DNA of 64,000 nt from Methylothermaceae bacteria B42 (GCA_001566965.1 LSNW01000014.1:62001-126000), one strand, 5' to 3'; positions 44,186-54,776 are shown, numbered from the stretch's first letter. A program made the numbers and translations. The notes: generated by a model from the letters alone, not told the origin.

Positions 44186-44194
44186 TGATACAAT
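44186..44194 (+). promoter_or_regulatory. Possible extended -10 promoter for hemC
   Basis: TGATACAAT is a near-perfect extended -10 element (TGnTATAAT with one change) located about 30 bases before the GTG start of hemC. No good -35 was seen at 17 bases. It would let the haem genes be transcribed separately from algR. Confidence 0.35.
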
Positions 44195-44223
44195 GAAACG
44201 CTTGTATAGTGCTGGCATGATTT

Positions 44224-45150
44224 GTGACAACTACCATACACATCGCAACCCGTAAAAGCCCACTGGCCCTGTGGCAGGCAGAGCACGTGGCTGCCTGTTT
44301 GCGGGCTATCCATCCCGGAATTACGGTTGAATTGGTCAAAATGACAACCCGCGGCGATCAGATTCTGGATGCCCCGTTAGCCAAAGTCGGTGGCAAGGGG
44401 TTGTTTGTCAAGGAGCTGGAGCAGGGGTTGCTGGATGGGCGGGCGGATATCGCCGTGCACTCCATGAAGGATGTGCCAGTAACCTTACCGCCTGGGCTGC
44501 ACATTGGCGCCATTCTCGCGCGGGAAGACCCAAGAGACGCGTTTGTCAGCCAGGCATATTCCGGCTTGGATGATTTGCCTGATAATGCGCGTATCGGGAC
44601 TTCCAGCCTCAGAAGGCAATGCCAATTGCTGCAACGTTTCCCCGGATGGCGGATTACCCCTTTGCGGGGAAATGTCGGTACCCGCATGGCAAAGCTGGAG
44701 GCAGGGGAATTCGATGGTATTATTTTGGCGGTGGCCGGCTTGAAGCGGCTTGGATGGGCGGACAAAATCACCCAAATCATCGCCCCCGAACTGAGTCTGC
44801 CGGCGATTGGCCAGGGGGCCGTCGGCATCGAGTGCCGGAAAGATGATCCCACAATCAACGAATTGATCGCCCCGCTTCACCATAATGAAACGGCCATCTG
44901 CGTCACAGCGGAACGGGCCATGAACGAGCGCCTCGAAGGGGGTTGCCAGGTGCCGATTGCGGGTTTTGCGGAAATTGACGGGGAGTGCTTGACATTGCGC
45001 GGCCGGGTCGGGAATCCTGATGGATCGGAAATGATCGCCGCCCAGGCTACGGGCGTAATCAGCCAGGCGCAATGGCTGGGTGAGTCGGTCGCCGAGACTT
45101 TGCTGGCCCGCGGCGCGGACCGGATTTTACATGCGGTTTATCATGGTTGA
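44224..45150 (+). CDS. hemC: Porphobilinogen deaminase (hydroxymethylbilane synthase)
   Basis: A 308-residue cytosolic enzyme that joins four porphobilinogens to give hydroxymethylbilane for haem, sirohaem and cobalamin synthesis. The N-terminal [18 protein letters not shown], the arginine-rich [11 protein letters not shown] region near residue 130, and the dipyrromethane-binding cysteine in [11 protein letters not shown] (about C240) are all conserved. The start is a GTG at 44224, which gives the expected length; ATG alternatives would cut off the conserved N-terminus. Overlaps hemD by 8 bases. Confidence 0.96.
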   Translation: MTTTIHIATRKSPLALWQAEHVAACLRAIHPGITVELVKMTTRGDQILDAPLAKVGGKGLFVKELEQGLLDGRADIAVHSMKDVPVTLPPGLHIGAILAREDPRDAFVSQAYSGLDDLPDNARIGTSSLRRQCQLLQRFPGWRITPLRGNVGTRMAKLEAGEFDGIILAVAGLKRLGWADKITQIIAPELSLPAIGQGAVGIECRKDDPTINELIAPLHHNETAICVTAERAMNERLEGGCQVPIAGFAEIDGECLTLRGRVGNPDGSEMIAAQATGVISQAQWLGESVAETLLARGADRILHAVYHG

Positions 45151-45907
45151 AGATTGGGATCTTACAGGCATCCGGGTATTGGTCACTCGGCCGGAACCTC
45201 AGGCAAGCCGTTTATGCCAGTCTATCCAGGAAAGAGGCGGGGTTGCGTACAATTGCCCCATGATTGACATTACCCCGTTACAACCCGCGTTGCCTCTTGC
45301 AGAGTGGAGAAGGTATGATTGGCTCATTTTTGTGAGTGCCAATGCGGTTCGTTTTGCCCTGGACGTCGGGATGAGGCCGATGGCGGATGTGCGGATAGCA
45401 GCGATAGGTCCGGCGACGGCGAAGGTTTTAGAAAAGGCGGGTTTTCCAGTGACGTGTCAGGCGCCCGCGCCTTATACTTCCGAGAGTTTATTGACAGTGC
45501 CCGCGTTGCGGGAAGTGGCCGGTCAAAAGCTGCTCATTGTTAAAGGACAGGGGGGGCGTGAGCTTTTACAGGAGACATTGCGTGATCGCGGGGCTGAAGT
45601 GAGTGTCGCAGAGGTTTATCGGCGTACCTGCCCGCGGCAACAGGCGGTAGAAAGATTACATCAAGTGCTATCGGAAAATATTACGGTAGTGACGGCAACC
45701 AGCGGAGAAATCCTGGCAAACCTGATCAAGGCGGCAAACGGGATGACCGGCCGGTTGCTTCAATTGCCGATTGTGGTTGTAAGTGAGCGCCTGGCCGACC
45801 TGGCCCAGTGTAAGGGCTTTACCCATATAATTATCGCGGCATCGGCATCGGATATGGCAATATTAAAGGCGATTGAGCAATGGCGAGTGGCCGCGGCAGA
45901 ATCATGA
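45143..45907 (+). CDS. hemD: Uroporphyrinogen-III synthase
   Basis: A 254-residue cytosolic enzyme that closes and inverts ring D of hydroxymethylbilane. The start at 45143 ([20 protein letters not shown]) lies within the last codons of hemC, an 8-base overlap, and another in-frame ATG four codons earlier is possible. The family is poorly conserved, but [14 protein letters not shown] at the N-terminus, [16 protein letters not shown] near 85 and [11 protein letters not shown] near 55 fit. Gene order with hemC, hemX and hemY makes the call secure. Confidence 0.92.
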   Translation: MVEDWDLTGIRVLVTRPEPQASRLCQSIQERGGVAYNCPMIDITPLQPALPLAEWRRYDWLIFVSANAVRFALDVGMRPMADVRIAAIGPATAKVLEKAGFPVTCQAPAPYTSESLLTVPALREVAGQKLLIVKGQGGRELLQETLRDRGAEVSVAEVYRRTCPRQQAVERLHQVLSENITVVTATSGEILANLIKAANGMTGRLLQLPIVVVSERLADLAQCKGFTHIIIAASASDMAILKAIEQWRVAAAES

Positions 45908-45933
45908 TTTGGCGAATAGGATAAGGAAAGACC

Positions 45934-47079
45934 ATGGCAGATTTGCTCCACGGTGAAGAATTTGATGAAGATGAAGTAGGTTCCCGGCTGGGCCTGTGGA
46001 TCACTATTGTATTGGTGCTTCTGTTACTGGGCTTGGTGGGTGCTGGTTTTTACTTATTTCAAATGCTGCGCGCCGAGCAGGCGGGACTAGGCGGTAAACT
46101 CGGCAAGGAAGGGATGCGGGTGATCGAAGTGACCAAACAGATCACCAACTTGCAAAAAGAAGTGGCCACTTTGCACACCCAAGTGGCGACCCTGGATAAA
46201 AAGTTGTCGGTACGAGATGAGCATTGGGAAAAGATGCTGGCGGAGCAAACCAAAGTCTTTGATGAAAAGCTGGAAGCGTTGAAAAAACAGCTGGAACTCA
46301 GCCACAGCAAATTGGCCAATAAAATCCAGGCGGTGCAAAACCAGTTCAACAAAACCCAAGCCGATGTTCTGATTGCCGATGCGGAATATTTGCTTGGGGT
46401 GGCCAATCAAAATCTTCGATTGGTAGGGGACGTGAAGTCTGCGTTGGCTGCATTACAAGCGGCGGACCAGTTGCTCCGGCAAAGCGGCGATCCGGCGGTA
46501 TATAAAGTCCGCCAGGCATTGGCCAAGGAAATCGAGTCATTGAAGGCCGTGCAAGCCCCCGATATTGTCGGCATCTCGGCTAAGCTGGTCACTTTGCAGG
46601 ACAAAGTGGAGTCACTACCATTAGCATTACCCCACATGGGCAAAGTCGCGACTTCAAAAAAGAAATCCGCCGAACAAACACATGAGACAGATAAAGGACT
46701 TCTGGAAAGCTGGAAAGAGGTGCTCACTATCCGCCGCCGGAAAACCGACCGCCCGGTGGAAGCGATCCTGACACCGGAAGAAGTGGAAGCTATCCGTCAC
46801 GCTCTGATCCTGAAGTTGGAAACCACCCGGTTTGCTGCCGTGCGCGGCCAGCAGGATTTGTACAAGCACAGTCTGGAATCCGCCAAGCAGTGGGTCAAGC
46901 GTCACTTTGATACCCGCTCCCAGGCAGTCAAAGACTATTTGGCCCAACTGGATTCCTTAGCCAATGCGCCGGTTTCGCTACAACTGCCTGAAATCGGTAG
47001 ATCGCTCCAACTACTGCAACATTTGCCTGCTTTGCGGCTGGAACAGACCAGTCTCTCAGGGAATTCAGCCAATCAATAA
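45934..47079 (+). CDS. hemX: HemX family membrane protein
   Basis: A 381-residue protein with a short cytoplasmic N-terminus, one transmembrane helix (about residues 25-48), a periplasmic coiled coil (about 60-150; many leucine heptads) and a helical C-terminal HemX domain. It is annotated in many genomes as a putative uroporphyrinogen-III C-methyltransferase, but it lacks any SAM-binding motif, so a methyltransferase role is doubtful. Its function in haem synthesis is unknown. The gene follows hemD by 26 bases in the usual order. Confidence 0.88.
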   Translation: MADLLHGEEFDEDEVGSRLGLWITIVLVLLLLGLVGAGFYLFQMLRAEQAGLGGKLGKEGMRVIEVTKQITNLQKEVATLHTQVATLDKKLSVRDEHWEKMLAEQTKVFDEKLEALKKQLELSHSKLANKIQAVQNQFNKTQADVLIADAEYLLGVANQNLRLVGDVKSALAALQAADQLLRQSGDPAVYKVRQALAKEIESLKAVQAPDIVGISAKLVTLQDKVESLPLALPHMGKVATSKKKSAEQTHETDKGLLESWKEVLTIRRRKTDRPVEAILTPEEVEAIRHALILKLETTRFAAVRGQQDLYKHSLESAKQWVKRHFDTRSQAVKDYLAQLDSLANAPVSLQLPEIGRSLQLLQHLPALRLEQTSLSGNSANQ

Positions 47080-47091
47080 ACGGGAGTTGCT

Positions 47092-48360
47092 GTGAAGGCT
47101 TTAAAAAAGCAAATCATCATCTGGTCGGGAGTCCTGTTGCTGGCTGTGATAGCCGCGATTATGCTGCCCCGGCTGAAGCTTCTGGATGATGCTGGCTATG
47201 TCCTCATTGGCTGGGGCCAATGGGAGCTTGAACTGACGCTGGTGACATTGATTTTAATCTTTGTCATTGGCTTTCTTCTCCTGTATTCAGGAATTAGGTT
47301 GATAAATTTGTTGTTGCAGTTGCCGGCCCAACGACGCCAGAGAAAAGAAATCGAGCGTATGGAAGCGTCCCACAGGGCCCTACTGGAAGGCTTGCAACAA
47401 TCGGCCGAGGGTAATTGGGAGCAAGCGGAAAAGGTCTTGATTGAAAACGCCGCGGTAAGTGGCCAGTCTCTGGTCCACTATCTGACCGCGGCCCATGCAG
47501 CCCACCATCGCGGTGCTGCCCGGCAACGGGATGAATATCTGAAGCAAGCTTATGAAGCCGCGCCCGATGGGGAAGTCGCCATTCGGGTGACCGAAGCGGA
47601 ATTTCACCTGTCCAACCAGGAGTTTGAGCGGGCGCTCCAGTGTCTGCTGCAGGTGCGCAAAATAGCGCCCAATAATGCCCGGGTATTGAGGCTTCTGCAC
47701 CAAGTCTATGGAAAATTGGAGGACTGGGAAGGACTTCGCAAACTGCTGCCCGCTTTGCATAAAAATAAAGTACTGATGGAGGCGGAGGTCAAGCTGCAAG
47801 AGATAGAGGCTATAAGCGCACTGATTAAGCAAAAGAGCAAGGTTAAGGATGTTGCAGGTCTCAAGGGGTTGTGGAATGACCTGCCAGAACATGTTAAGAA
47901 AACGCCGGGTTTGCAAGCGACCTACTTTGCAGCCATGATTGAAAATGGGGCGGGACCGGAAATTGAACCTCAATTGCGAGCAGCTTTGGAAGAAAAGTGG
48001 CAGGATACGCTGGTGGTGCTGTATGGCACCATCGAAATGGAAAATGCCGCCGAACAACTGAGCCATGCCGAAGCCTGGCTGCAAAAACATCCAGACGATG
48101 CCGTTTTGCTGCGGGTTTTGGGTAAGCTGGCCTTACGGGCTGGCGATAGCGAAAAAGCCTTGGATTACCTTACCCGTTCCCTGGAACAATCACCTACGGT
48201 GGAAGCTTATCGTTTGTTGGGCGATCTGTTTATGAAAAAAGGCGAGACGGAACACGCCTGTGAATGTTACCGCCGTGGGCTGATGCTGGCCTCCAAGGCG
48301 GTGATTGAAGAGATCGAAGCCCATCCGGAGGGCGTTGGTTATAAATCAATTCCCAGTTGA
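47092..48360 (+). CDS. hemY: HemY family TPR membrane protein
   Basis: A 422-residue inner-membrane protein with two N-terminal transmembrane helices (about residues 8-26 and 44-70) and a C-terminal helical region of TPR type, the HemY layout. It is linked by position to haem synthesis, though its function is not the protoporphyrinogen oxidase called HemY in Bacillus. The start is a GTG at 47092 preceded by GGGAG. It follows hemX by 12 bases and ends overlapping the convergent ubiD gene by 22 bases, so no terminator separates the two. Confidence 0.87.
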   Translation: MKALKKQIIIWSGVLLLAVIAAIMLPRLKLLDDAGYVLIGWGQWELELTLVTLILIFVIGFLLLYSGIRLINLLLQLPAQRRQRKEIERMEASHRALLEGLQQSAEGNWEQAEKVLIENAAVSGQSLVHYLTAAHAAHHRGAARQRDEYLKQAYEAAPDGEVAIRVTEAEFHLSNQEFERALQCLLQVRKIAPNNARVLRLLHQVYGKLEDWEGLRKLLPALHKNKVLMEAEVKLQEIEAISALIKQKSKVKDVAGLKGLWNDLPEHVKKTPGLQATYFAAMIENGAGPEIEPQLRAALEEKWQDTLVVLYGTIEMENAAEQLSHAEAWLQKHPDDAVLLRVLGKLALRAGDSEKALDYLTRSLEQSPTVEAYRLLGDLFMKKGETEHACECYRRGLMLASKAVIEEIEAHPEGVGYKSIPS

Positions 48361-49808
48361 TCCCAGATCGAATCCACTCGCTGTTTTACTTCCGGGGACA
48401 TGGTGATAGGCTTGCCCCACTCGCGGTTGGTTTCGCCGGGCCATTTATTGGTGGCGTCAAAGCCGATTTTTGAGCCCAGTCCCGCCACCGGCGAGGCAAA
48501 ATCCAGATAATCAATTGGCGTGTGCTCGATGATTGTAGTATCTCTAGCCGGATCCATGCGCGTGGTCATGGCCCAGATCACATCTTTCCAGTCCCGGATG
48601 TTCACATCGTCGTCAGTGACTATCACAAACTTGGTGTACATAAACTGGCGCAGGAACGACCATAATCCCAGCATGACTCGTTTGGCGTGACCGGGATATT
48701 GTTTCTTCATGCTGATGACAGCCAGCCGGTAGGAGCAGCCTTCCGGCGGCAGATAAAAATCAACAATTTCCGGAAACTGCTTCTGCAAGATGGGCACAAA
48801 GACTTCATTCAATGCCACCCCAAGCACAGCCGGTTCATCTGGCGGACGGCCGGTGTAGGTGCTGTGATAAATGGGGTTTTGCCGTTGGGTAATACACTCG
48901 ATGGTAAACACCGGGAAGGTTTCCACCTCATTGTAATAGCCGGTATGGTCGCCGAAAGGACCTTCCGGCGCGGTCTCGCCGGGATAGAGAAAGCCTTCGA
49001 GGACAATCTCCGCGCTCGCCGGAACTTGAAGGTCGGAAAGCTTGGCTTTTACCACCTCGGTCTTGCCGCCGCGCAGCAGCCCCGCAAAAGCGTATTCTGA
49101 CAGCGTATCCGGCACGGGAGTCACTGCGCCCAAAATGGTCGCGGGATCGGCGCCCAGGGCGACGGCCACGGGAAAAGGTTCACCAGGCCGTGCCTGTTGC
49201 CATTCCTTGTAATCCAGCGCCCCGCCCCGGTGTGCTAGCCAGCGCATGATGACTTTGTTGGGAGCAATCACTTGCATCCGGTAGATGCCAAGATTCTGCC
49301 GTTCCTTCAGTGGTCCCCGGGTAATCACCAGGGGCCAGGTAATAAGCGGACCAGCATCTTCCGGCCAGCAGGTCTGGATGGGGTAACGCCCCAAATCCAC
49401 CTCGTCTTTTTTCAGGATTTCTGTCTGGCAGGGCGCATGACGCAAGACCTTCGGCGCCATGTTGAGTACCTGCCTGAAAATCGGCAATTTTTCCCAGGCG
49501 TCTTTCATGCCTTTGGGCGGGTCCGGTTCTTTCAGGAAAGCCAATAACTTCCCAACTTCCCGCAGCGCTTCCACCGAATCGGCGCCCATGCCAAAGGCCA
49601 CCCGCTTGGGAGTGCCGAATAAATTACCCAGTAATGGCATTGTCGAACCTTTGGGATTTTCAAATAGCAGTGCAGGGCCCTGCGCCTTCAAGGTGCGGTC
49701 ACAGATTTCCGTGATTTCAAGATAGGGATCGACTTCCAATTGAATCCGCTTGAGCTGGCCTTGTTGCTCGAGTTGGCGCAGAAAGTCCCGCAGATCGTGA
49801 TAGCGCAT
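48339..49808 (-). CDS. ubiD: 4-hydroxy-3-polyprenylbenzoate decarboxylase UbiD
   Basis: A 489-residue prenylated-FMN-dependent decarboxylase of ubiquinone synthesis. Typical blocks include [20 protein letters not shown] near residue 170, [11 protein letters not shown] with the conserved acids near 285, and [11 protein letters not shown] at the C-terminus. Length is standard. It is the last gene of a minus-strand run of five and lies 8 bases after the flippase-like gene, an odd neighbour for a quinone enzyme. Its end overlaps hemY. Confidence 0.95.
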   Translation of the reverse strand: MRYHDLRDFLRQLEQQGQLKRIQLEVDPYLEITEICDRTLKAQGPALLFENPKGSTMPLLGNLFGTPKRVAFGMGADSVEALREVGKLLAFLKEPDPPKGMKDAWEKLPIFRQVLNMAPKVLRHAPCQTEILKKDEVDLGRYPIQTCWPEDAGPLITWPLVITRGPLKERQNLGIYRMQVIAPNKVIMRWLAHRGGALDYKEWQQARPGEPFPVAVALGADPATILGAVTPVPDTLSEYAFAGLLRGGKTEVVKAKLSDLQVPASAEIVLEGFLYPGETAPEGPFGDHTGYYNEVETFPVFTIECITQRQNPIYHSTYTGRPPDEPAVLGVALNEVFVPILQKQFPEIVDFYLPPEGCSYRLAVISMKKQYPGHAKRVMLGLWSFLRQFMYTKFVIVTDDDVNIRDWKDVIWAMTTRMDPARDTTIIEHTPIDYLDFASPVAGLGSKIGFDATNKWPGETNREWGKPITMSPEVKQRVDSIWDQLGIDL

Positions 49809-49816
49809 AGTGCCCG

Positions 49817-50728
49817 CTATTGTAATTGTTTTTGTGACAGCGGGACCAGACTGCCGGCAATGAAAAAGAACAACACATCCCCACTAATGGTCATGACCCT
49901 GAGTAATAAGGCGATCAAAGCGGCAGGCGCTTCGGGGGATAGGTGTTGCAAACCCAACACGATAATGCCTTCTCTGATGCCGAGTCCTGATGGCGCGCCC
50001 GGCGTCAAAAAGCCGGCCAACCAAGACAGGGCAAAAATGCTTACCAGATGAAATGCTGGAAAAGGTTGTAATGCCCTGTCATCAAAAAGGCCACATAAAG
50101 CAACGAGCAATAAACCGGCGATAATAAAAAATAGCAAATAATTCAGGTACGCTTGGAGCAATGCGCCTGCTGTTTGTCTGTTCATCAAGTGAGGCCAACG
50201 TGTTTTTGTTAAATGGCGAGCTGCAATTAAGATCAGGATTGCCAGGCAGGCGAGAACCATTAAATAATAGGCATAATTTCGATCTTGAAACAGACCGAAA
50301 TTCAGGGCAGTTGGCACCGCTATTGTGGTAGACGCGGCCACCAATCCCACAAACTCATACAAAGTGGAGGCGGCTAGAATATTATGGCTGATGCCAAACT
50401 GACGGCCCATGATTTGTCGCCCTACCACATGGAAAAAATTACCTGGCAGGTATTTGCCAATCTGGCTTTGGGCGAAAACGCCTACCGGAATAGACCACTT
50501 TAAGCCATCCACGCCTAATCCTTTGAGTAAACCGTGCCAGGCTACCGCTAGAAATATGCAGGCGAAGGCGTAACCGGCACAACCTGCCGCAAGAATCCCT
50601 ATCGCCAGTCCATCTGGGCGCCAGTGACGAATAGTAGGCCATTCACTGCCTAAACGAAGGGCGACAAAATACAAAGACAGCCCCATGACTGCCCAGCCCA
50701 GCCAGGTCACATTATTCTTTAGAGACAT
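49817..50728 (-). CDS. UPF0104 / lysylphosphatidylglycerol-synthase-like membrane protein
   Basis: A 303-residue integral membrane protein with about seven hydrophobic segments, of the AglD/MprF-like flippase-domain family (UPF0104). Conserved elements are [18 protein letters not shown] near residue 90 and the [15 protein letters not shown] motif near 240. Members are often next to glycosyltransferases that build lipid-linked sugars. It is encoded 7 bases after the methyltransferase gene, and together they probably belong to a lipid-linked saccharide pathway. Confidence 0.83.
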   Translation of the reverse strand: MSLKNNVTWLGWAVMGLSLYFVALRLGSEWPTIRHWRPDGLAIGILAAGCAGYAFACIFLAVAWHGLLKGLGVDGLKWSIPVGVFAQSQIGKYLPGNFFHVVGRQIMGRQFGISHNILAASTLYEFVGLVAASTTIAVPTALNFGLFQDRNYAYYLMVLACLAILILIAARHLTKTRWPHLMNRQTAGALLQAYLNYLLFFIIAGLLLVALCGLFDDRALQPFPAFHLVSIFALSWLAGFLTPGAPSGLGIREGIIVLGLQHLSPEAPAALIALLLRVMTISGDVLFFFIAGSLVPLSQKQLQ

Positions 50729-50735
50729 TTAACCT

Positions 50736-51377
50736 TCACGAACGGTAATGTTTGGAACGGCCTAGAATGATTGTCCAGGGCAAAGGGGATCGAATTTCTA
50801 CAAGCTCGAATTCGCGTCCAACAAAATCCAAAAACGCCTTTTTTGACCAATGCTGGATATGGCCAGGGCTGTTGCCCCAGCTTTTGACATGAGCCCCACG
50901 CAGAAAGTTGAGAATCCGCCATAGCGGTTCCCGGGGGACAGACATCAAGGCATAGGGTTGGGCCAGCTGGGCAAGTTTGGACAGTCCTTTGTCAGGATTG
51001 TCAAGATGTTCCAAAACCTCGCAACAGACAACCAGTTCCGCGTTATGACTTTGCGGCTCCAAATCGACAATATTTTTTGCCTCAAAAGTCAACCTGGGTG
51101 AATCTAGGTTTTCACGGGCGATATTGACAATGGTGGGGGACAAGTCCGTGGCATGGATTTTGGCTTGGGTATGATCCAGCAAGATTTGGGTGATATGCCC
51201 CTCTCCACAACCAACTTCAAGAATGGTGTCAGGATTGACGGACGAGGCCAGTTCGGCCACAGCGTCGTCAAACGTTTTGAGCATGTACTGGGCCAAAGGA
51301 TTTTTGGTTTCATACTTGTCCGATCCTGTGCCCACCACAATGCCATTTTCAATGAGGGGTGTCTTCCTGGCTTTCAT
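50736..51377 (-). CDS. Class I SAM-dependent methyltransferase
   Basis: A 213-residue methyltransferase with motif I TILEVGCGEGHIT near residue 50, the acidic ATDLSPTIV next, and CCEVLEHLDNP near 113. Its closest general type is the Methyltransf_11/UbiE-like group that acts on polyprenyl or sugar substrates; no more exact substrate can be given. Its start codon overlaps the stop of the GT2 gene by 4 bases (51374-51377). Confidence 0.83.
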   Translation of the reverse strand: MKARKTPLIENGIVVGTGSDKYETKNPLAQYMLKTFDDAVAELASSVNPDTILEVGCGEGHITQILLDHTQAKIHATDLSPTIVNIARENLDSPRLTFEAKNIVDLEPQSHNAELVVCCEVLEHLDNPDKGLSKLAQLAQPYALMSVPREPLWRILNFLRGAHVKSWGNSPGHIQHWSKKAFLDFVGREFELVEIRSPLPWTIILGRSKHYRS

Positions 51378-52324
51378 GCAACGTCTCCCCCAGCTCGTTC
51401 CAAAATCGCAAACTCAGGCGGCTTTTCATTGGCGTGATGGGTAATCAATTCCGCCAATAGCCCAACGGAAATCAATTGGATTGACAAAATGACCAGCAAA
51501 ATTCCGATAAAAAATAACGGCCGGGTGCCAATGGGCCGGACCCCGGAAAACCAAAGTACTGCCAGATAAGTTAAAATTGCCACACCCAATAGGCCAGAAG
51601 CAATACCCAGGCCGCCAAACAAATGCCCGGGCTTATGACGGTAGCGAGTGGTGGCCAGTACCGTTAACAGGTCCAAGAATCCCCGTGCGTAGCGTTCCCA
51701 GCCATATTTGGAAACCCCATGTTCACGGGGGTGATGTTTAACCGGTATTTCCGTGATTCTAAAGCCTCGGTCGTGGGCCAGTACTGGCACATAGCGGTGC
51801 AACTCGCCGTACAGCCTGAGACTTTGCAATACCTCCCGCTGGTATGCCTTGAAGCCGCAATTGAAATCATGCAATGGAACGCCACTCAGCCAGGCGGTGA
51901 CTTTGTTGAACAAGCGCGAAGGCAGGGTTTTGGAAAGGGGATCTTGACGGTTTTGTTTCCAGCCCGAGACGAGATCGTAGCCTTCTTCCAGCATGGCAAT
52001 AAAACGGGGGATTTCTTCCGGGTCATCCTGCAAATCCGCATCCATAGTGATAATGATATCCCCGTGGCTGGCTTGAAAACCGGTCGCCAAGGCAAAAGCC
52101 TTGCCGAAGTTTCGCCGCAACCGCAGCGCAATCACCCGGTTCGGATGGTCAACCGCCAAGGATTCCATGATTTCCCAGGTTTTATCGCTACTGCCGTCAT
52201 CCACGAAAACCACCTCAAAGTTGTAGTCCGGGAGGTGGCCCATGACCGTGGTAATTTTTTGAAAAAGCGTTTCCAAGCTATCCGCCTCGTCTTTGGCGGG
52301 GATGACAAAACTGATCAGACTCAT
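51374..52324 (-). CDS. Family 2 glycosyltransferase (DPM1/ArnC-like)
   Basis: A 316-residue membrane-bound glycosyltransferase. The N-terminal GT-A domain starts ISFVIPAKDEADSLETL, with VVFVDDGSSDKTWEIM near residue 40 and the metal-binding MDADLQDDPEEIP near 94; two C-terminal transmembrane helices follow (about residues 230-295). This is the polyprenyl-phosphate sugar transferase layout, making undecaprenyl-phosphate-linked sugars. The flanking polytopic protein could use that donor. The gene overlaps its upstream neighbour by 4 bases (52321-52324). Confidence 0.9.
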   Translation of the reverse strand: MSLISFVIPAKDEADSLETLFQKITTVMGHLPDYNFEVVFVDDGSSDKTWEIMESLAVDHPNRVIALRLRRNFGKAFALATGFQASHGDIIITMDADLQDDPEEIPRFIAMLEEGYDLVSGWKQNRQDPLSKTLPSRLFNKVTAWLSGVPLHDFNCGFKAYQREVLQSLRLYGELHRYVPVLAHDRGFRITEIPVKHHPREHGVSKYGWERYARGFLDLLTVLATTRYRHKPGHLFGGLGIASGLLGVAILTYLAVLWFSGVRPIGTRPLFFIGILLVILSIQLISVGLLAELITHHANEKPPEFAILERAGGDVA

Positions 52325-54084
52325 TTTTTTAATGGATTAAGGGTTGTAGCTGATGGAAAAACAGAATGGGTGTCACTTAACGGGTACCATTGTAATGGCT
52401 TGCCTGTAAGTACATAGGCAAACAACTGTTTATCTTGCGGCGCTATTCTGGCATAGCCTAGCCATCCGAAATCCCCCGGTTTATCAAGATATTGATTGAC
52501 ATCTGGCCTGGGGAATCCAGAAAGCGCAAGGCCACGGACAATTTTATCCTGGTTGGTGATTACAATGCAGCGCAGAGGCGTGGAGGGAATTGGTCTAGCC
52601 CAACCCTCCACCTTATAAATCAGAGGATCGAGCAATTCTATGCGATCAAAATGCCCCGCAGTAAAACCACCTTTCTGGCCAGGTGGGCTTTGTTCAGTAA
52701 TGTTTAATTTTTCACCCGGTTGAGGGCAATGCTGGAAAGTGCCGTCAAATGGAATGTGACGAATTTTTTTCAATTGGGGAATCAGGTTGGCGGCTATTGC
52801 GCGTCCTGCCTCAGTTTTTAGGGTAGGGGTGACGGTTTGGGATAGCAAATCAAAATCGTATCCGCCAGTATAAATCGAAACCATGGCCAAAGTTTTTTTC
52901 TGGCTTCTAGCTAGAAAGTAACCGGTGATTTCCCCGTATGCGGGAATGCTGGCATAAGCAAATCCGGCCAATAGCAAGAAAAAGACAGGGAAACGCCAAT
53001 GACGGAATAACGGAAGTGTGCGGGAAAGCAAAAGGATTATGCCAAACCAACCAAGCCAGAAAAGCGCGGGCAAGGTCATATAGCGGGAGGAAAGCGCCTG
53101 TTCGATACCAAAGCCGGCTCTTGCGAACGCGATAATGCCCATATTGGCCAAGGCATAACAAATGATCATCAACCAGATGGCCGAGGCCTGCCGCGATGCT
53201 GGTGTTTTAATTAACCGCCAAAGAGCAAAAACAAGCGTAATGAGTCCAGCGCCGGCCAATTTTTGCGCCAGCCCGGCATCATGGCTAGTAAACAGCCCGC
53301 CGGTCAAGGTCAGCAGGTAGATCAAAATGGTAAAAGGATCTCTTTGCAGATCCGGGTGTCCTTCCGGTTTATGATAAAAAAACAAAAACATTAAGGAGGC
53401 TATGAAGGCATAGGCAAGTATTTTCTTGATACTGTCCAGCGGGTGTTTGGCCAATAACGCGCCGACAATAAGCGCTGGCCATATTCCCAGCGCGGTGCTG
53501 TAAGTCAACATGCCTATCATCGCGACTAAACAACTTAAATGAACTTGCCGATTGGCGAGAAGGTAGAAAGCAATTAAAGCCAGGGCATTGGCGCCAATCC
53601 AGGCAACGCCGCTCATCCCCAGCATCCAATTATGGGCGGCGGCGGGCGTGAAGATAAGAAGGCTAATCGCCAGGGTTGCCCAGTGCTTTTCTGTGAAGGT
53701 GAGATATTTCCTAACAAAGGTCAAAAGGATTATGGCTTCCAAGGTTGCGAAGGAAAATCCCAGTAACCCTAAGGCCCGGTTGTCTCCACCAGTGAGTTTG
53801 ATGTTGAGAGCATAAAAAATTTTGGGGATGATAACGATGTGTTCTGTATTATGGGCAAACCAATCCCTAAAACGCAGACTAAAAGCGCCATTTCGGAGAA
53901 TGGTATTTAAATAATCCCAGTAATCGTTGTCGGGCAGTTTTCCTGCCTGGGTGATCAAGGCGAGAATATATAGCGCAGGAAGGCAACAGAGGATGACAAA
54001 TGCTAATAGCGCCAACAATTCAATGTATTGTTCTCCCTGGTGCAAACAAGTGGCTGTGGCATTTTCTCTGGCTAGTATCGTCAT
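52321..54084 (-). CDS. Polytopic membrane protein, possible GT-C-type glycosyltransferase
   Basis: A large membrane protein (about 587 residues) with roughly 12 transmembrane segments in the first 440 residues and a soluble C-terminal domain. No catalytic motif could be named with certainty. Its layout, and coupling to a DPM1-type GT2, suit a GT-C enzyme that uses a polyprenyl-phosphate sugar. The start at 54084 is an ATG (MTILARENATATCLHQG); an in-frame TTG at 54138 would add 18 residues, and neither has a clear ribosome site. It is the first gene of the minus-strand five-gene run. Confidence 0.6.
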   Translation of the reverse strand: MTILARENATATCLHQGEQYIELLALLAFVILCCLPALYILALITQAGKLPDNDYWDYLNTILRNGAFSLRFRDWFAHNTEHIVIIPKIFYALNIKLTGGDNRALGLLGFSFATLEAIILLTFVRKYLTFTEKHWATLAISLLIFTPAAAHNWMLGMSGVAWIGANALALIAFYLLANRQVHLSCLVAMIGMLTYSTALGIWPALIVGALLAKHPLDSIKKILAYAFIASLMFLFFYHKPEGHPDLQRDPFTILIYLLTLTGGLFTSHDAGLAQKLAGAGLITLVFALWRLIKTPASRQASAIWLMIICYALANMGIIAFARAGFGIEQALSSRYMTLPALFWLGWFGIILLLSRTLPLFRHWRFPVFFLLLAGFAYASIPAYGEITGYFLARSQKKTLAMVSIYTGGYDFDLLSQTVTPTLKTEAGRAIAANLIPQLKKIRHIPFDGTFQHCPQPGEKLNITEQSPPGQKGGFTAGHFDRIELLDPLIYKVEGWARPIPSTPLRCIVITNQDKIVRGLALSGFPRPDVNQYLDKPGDFGWLGYARIAPQDKQLFAYVLTGKPLQWYPLSDTHSVFPSATTLNPLKK

Positions 54085-54192
54085 CGGTAACGTGGCGGGT
54101 TTGACTGTAATTATTTTGAGATTAAAAGAACTAGGCAAAAAATCGCTTTTTCGGAAAAATGCAAATTAGATAGAAGTACATTTGCGCTTGGT

Positions 54193-54198
54193 TATAAT
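54193..54198 (+). promoter_or_regulatory. Possible -10 box (TATAAT) upstream of the small lipoprotein gene
   Basis: A perfect TATAAT occurs in the gap 54,085-54,341, but no matching TTGACA-type -35 lies 16-18 bases upstream. It could serve the lipoprotein gene at 54342, about 140 bases further on. The rest of this gap shows nothing recognisable apart from an AAGGAGG ribosome site at 54324-54330. Confidence 0.3.
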
Positions 54199-54341
54199 AA
54201 CTTGCCATAGTTGATGCCAAATCCATTGAAGCGGTATTGGGCGCGATGTCCAATGCGGATAAGCCGCTACAATGGTATTCTACAATCTTTTCTCCTCATG
54301 AGAGTTAAGGATTTGCTAGGATTAAGGAGGCTTTCATTCTT

Positions 54342-54776
54342 ATGCAAACACATTTTTTGCTGGATAATAAAATATCAATAAGGATCTTGCTGACCAGTTT
54401 GTGGCTGGTCATGTTAGGGGGATGCGCCCTCAATGGGCCTAAAACTCCCGAGGCCATTGTTGCCGAACGGGCGCAAGCTCGCTGGGACGCATTGATCAAA
54501 GGGGATCTTGAAACCGCCTATCAATACCTGTCTCCCGGCTACCGCAAAGTCAAGAGCTTTGAGCGCTACAAGCGCGGAATCTTTGGCGTTGGTGTATGGC
54601 AGGCGGCAAAGGTGGATAAAGTGGTGTGTGAACAGCCGGATGTCTGCAAAGTCACGGTGCTGGTGACCACTCGCCTGGCATTGCCGCGGATTGGCACGCC
54701 CATGGAATCGACCACCCCGGTCTATGAGCGCTGGATTCGCGATGAGCAGGGTTGGTGGCATGTGCCCCGGGAATGA
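54342..54776 (+). CDS. Small hypothetical lipoprotein
   Basis: A 144-residue protein with a lipoprotein signal peptide (hydrophobic LLTSLWLVMLGGC, Cys28). The mature part looks like a small alpha/beta fold (ARWDALIKGDLETAYQYLSPGYR near residue 46), resembling the NTF2-like or DUF4440-type proteins that carry one helix pair and a curved sheet, but I cannot assign a family. The two cysteines at VCEQPDVCKV may form a disulfide. An AAGGAGG ribosome site precedes the ATG. It stands alone between the minus-strand glyco genes and the secreted protein gene. Confidence 0.78.
   Translation: MQTHFLLDNKISIRILLTSLWLVMLGGCALNGPKTPEAIVAERAQARWDALIKGDLETAYQYLSPGYRKVKSFERYKRGIFGVGVWQAAKVDKVVCEQPDVCKVTVLVTTRLALPRIGTPMESTTPVYERWIRDEQGWWHVPRE

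Noticed and set aside
45934-47079. Naming HemX as a functional uroporphyrinogen-III methyltransferase
   Set aside because: Many databases use this label, but the protein has no SAM-binding motif, only a membrane helix, a coiled coil and the HemX domain, so the neutral family name was kept.
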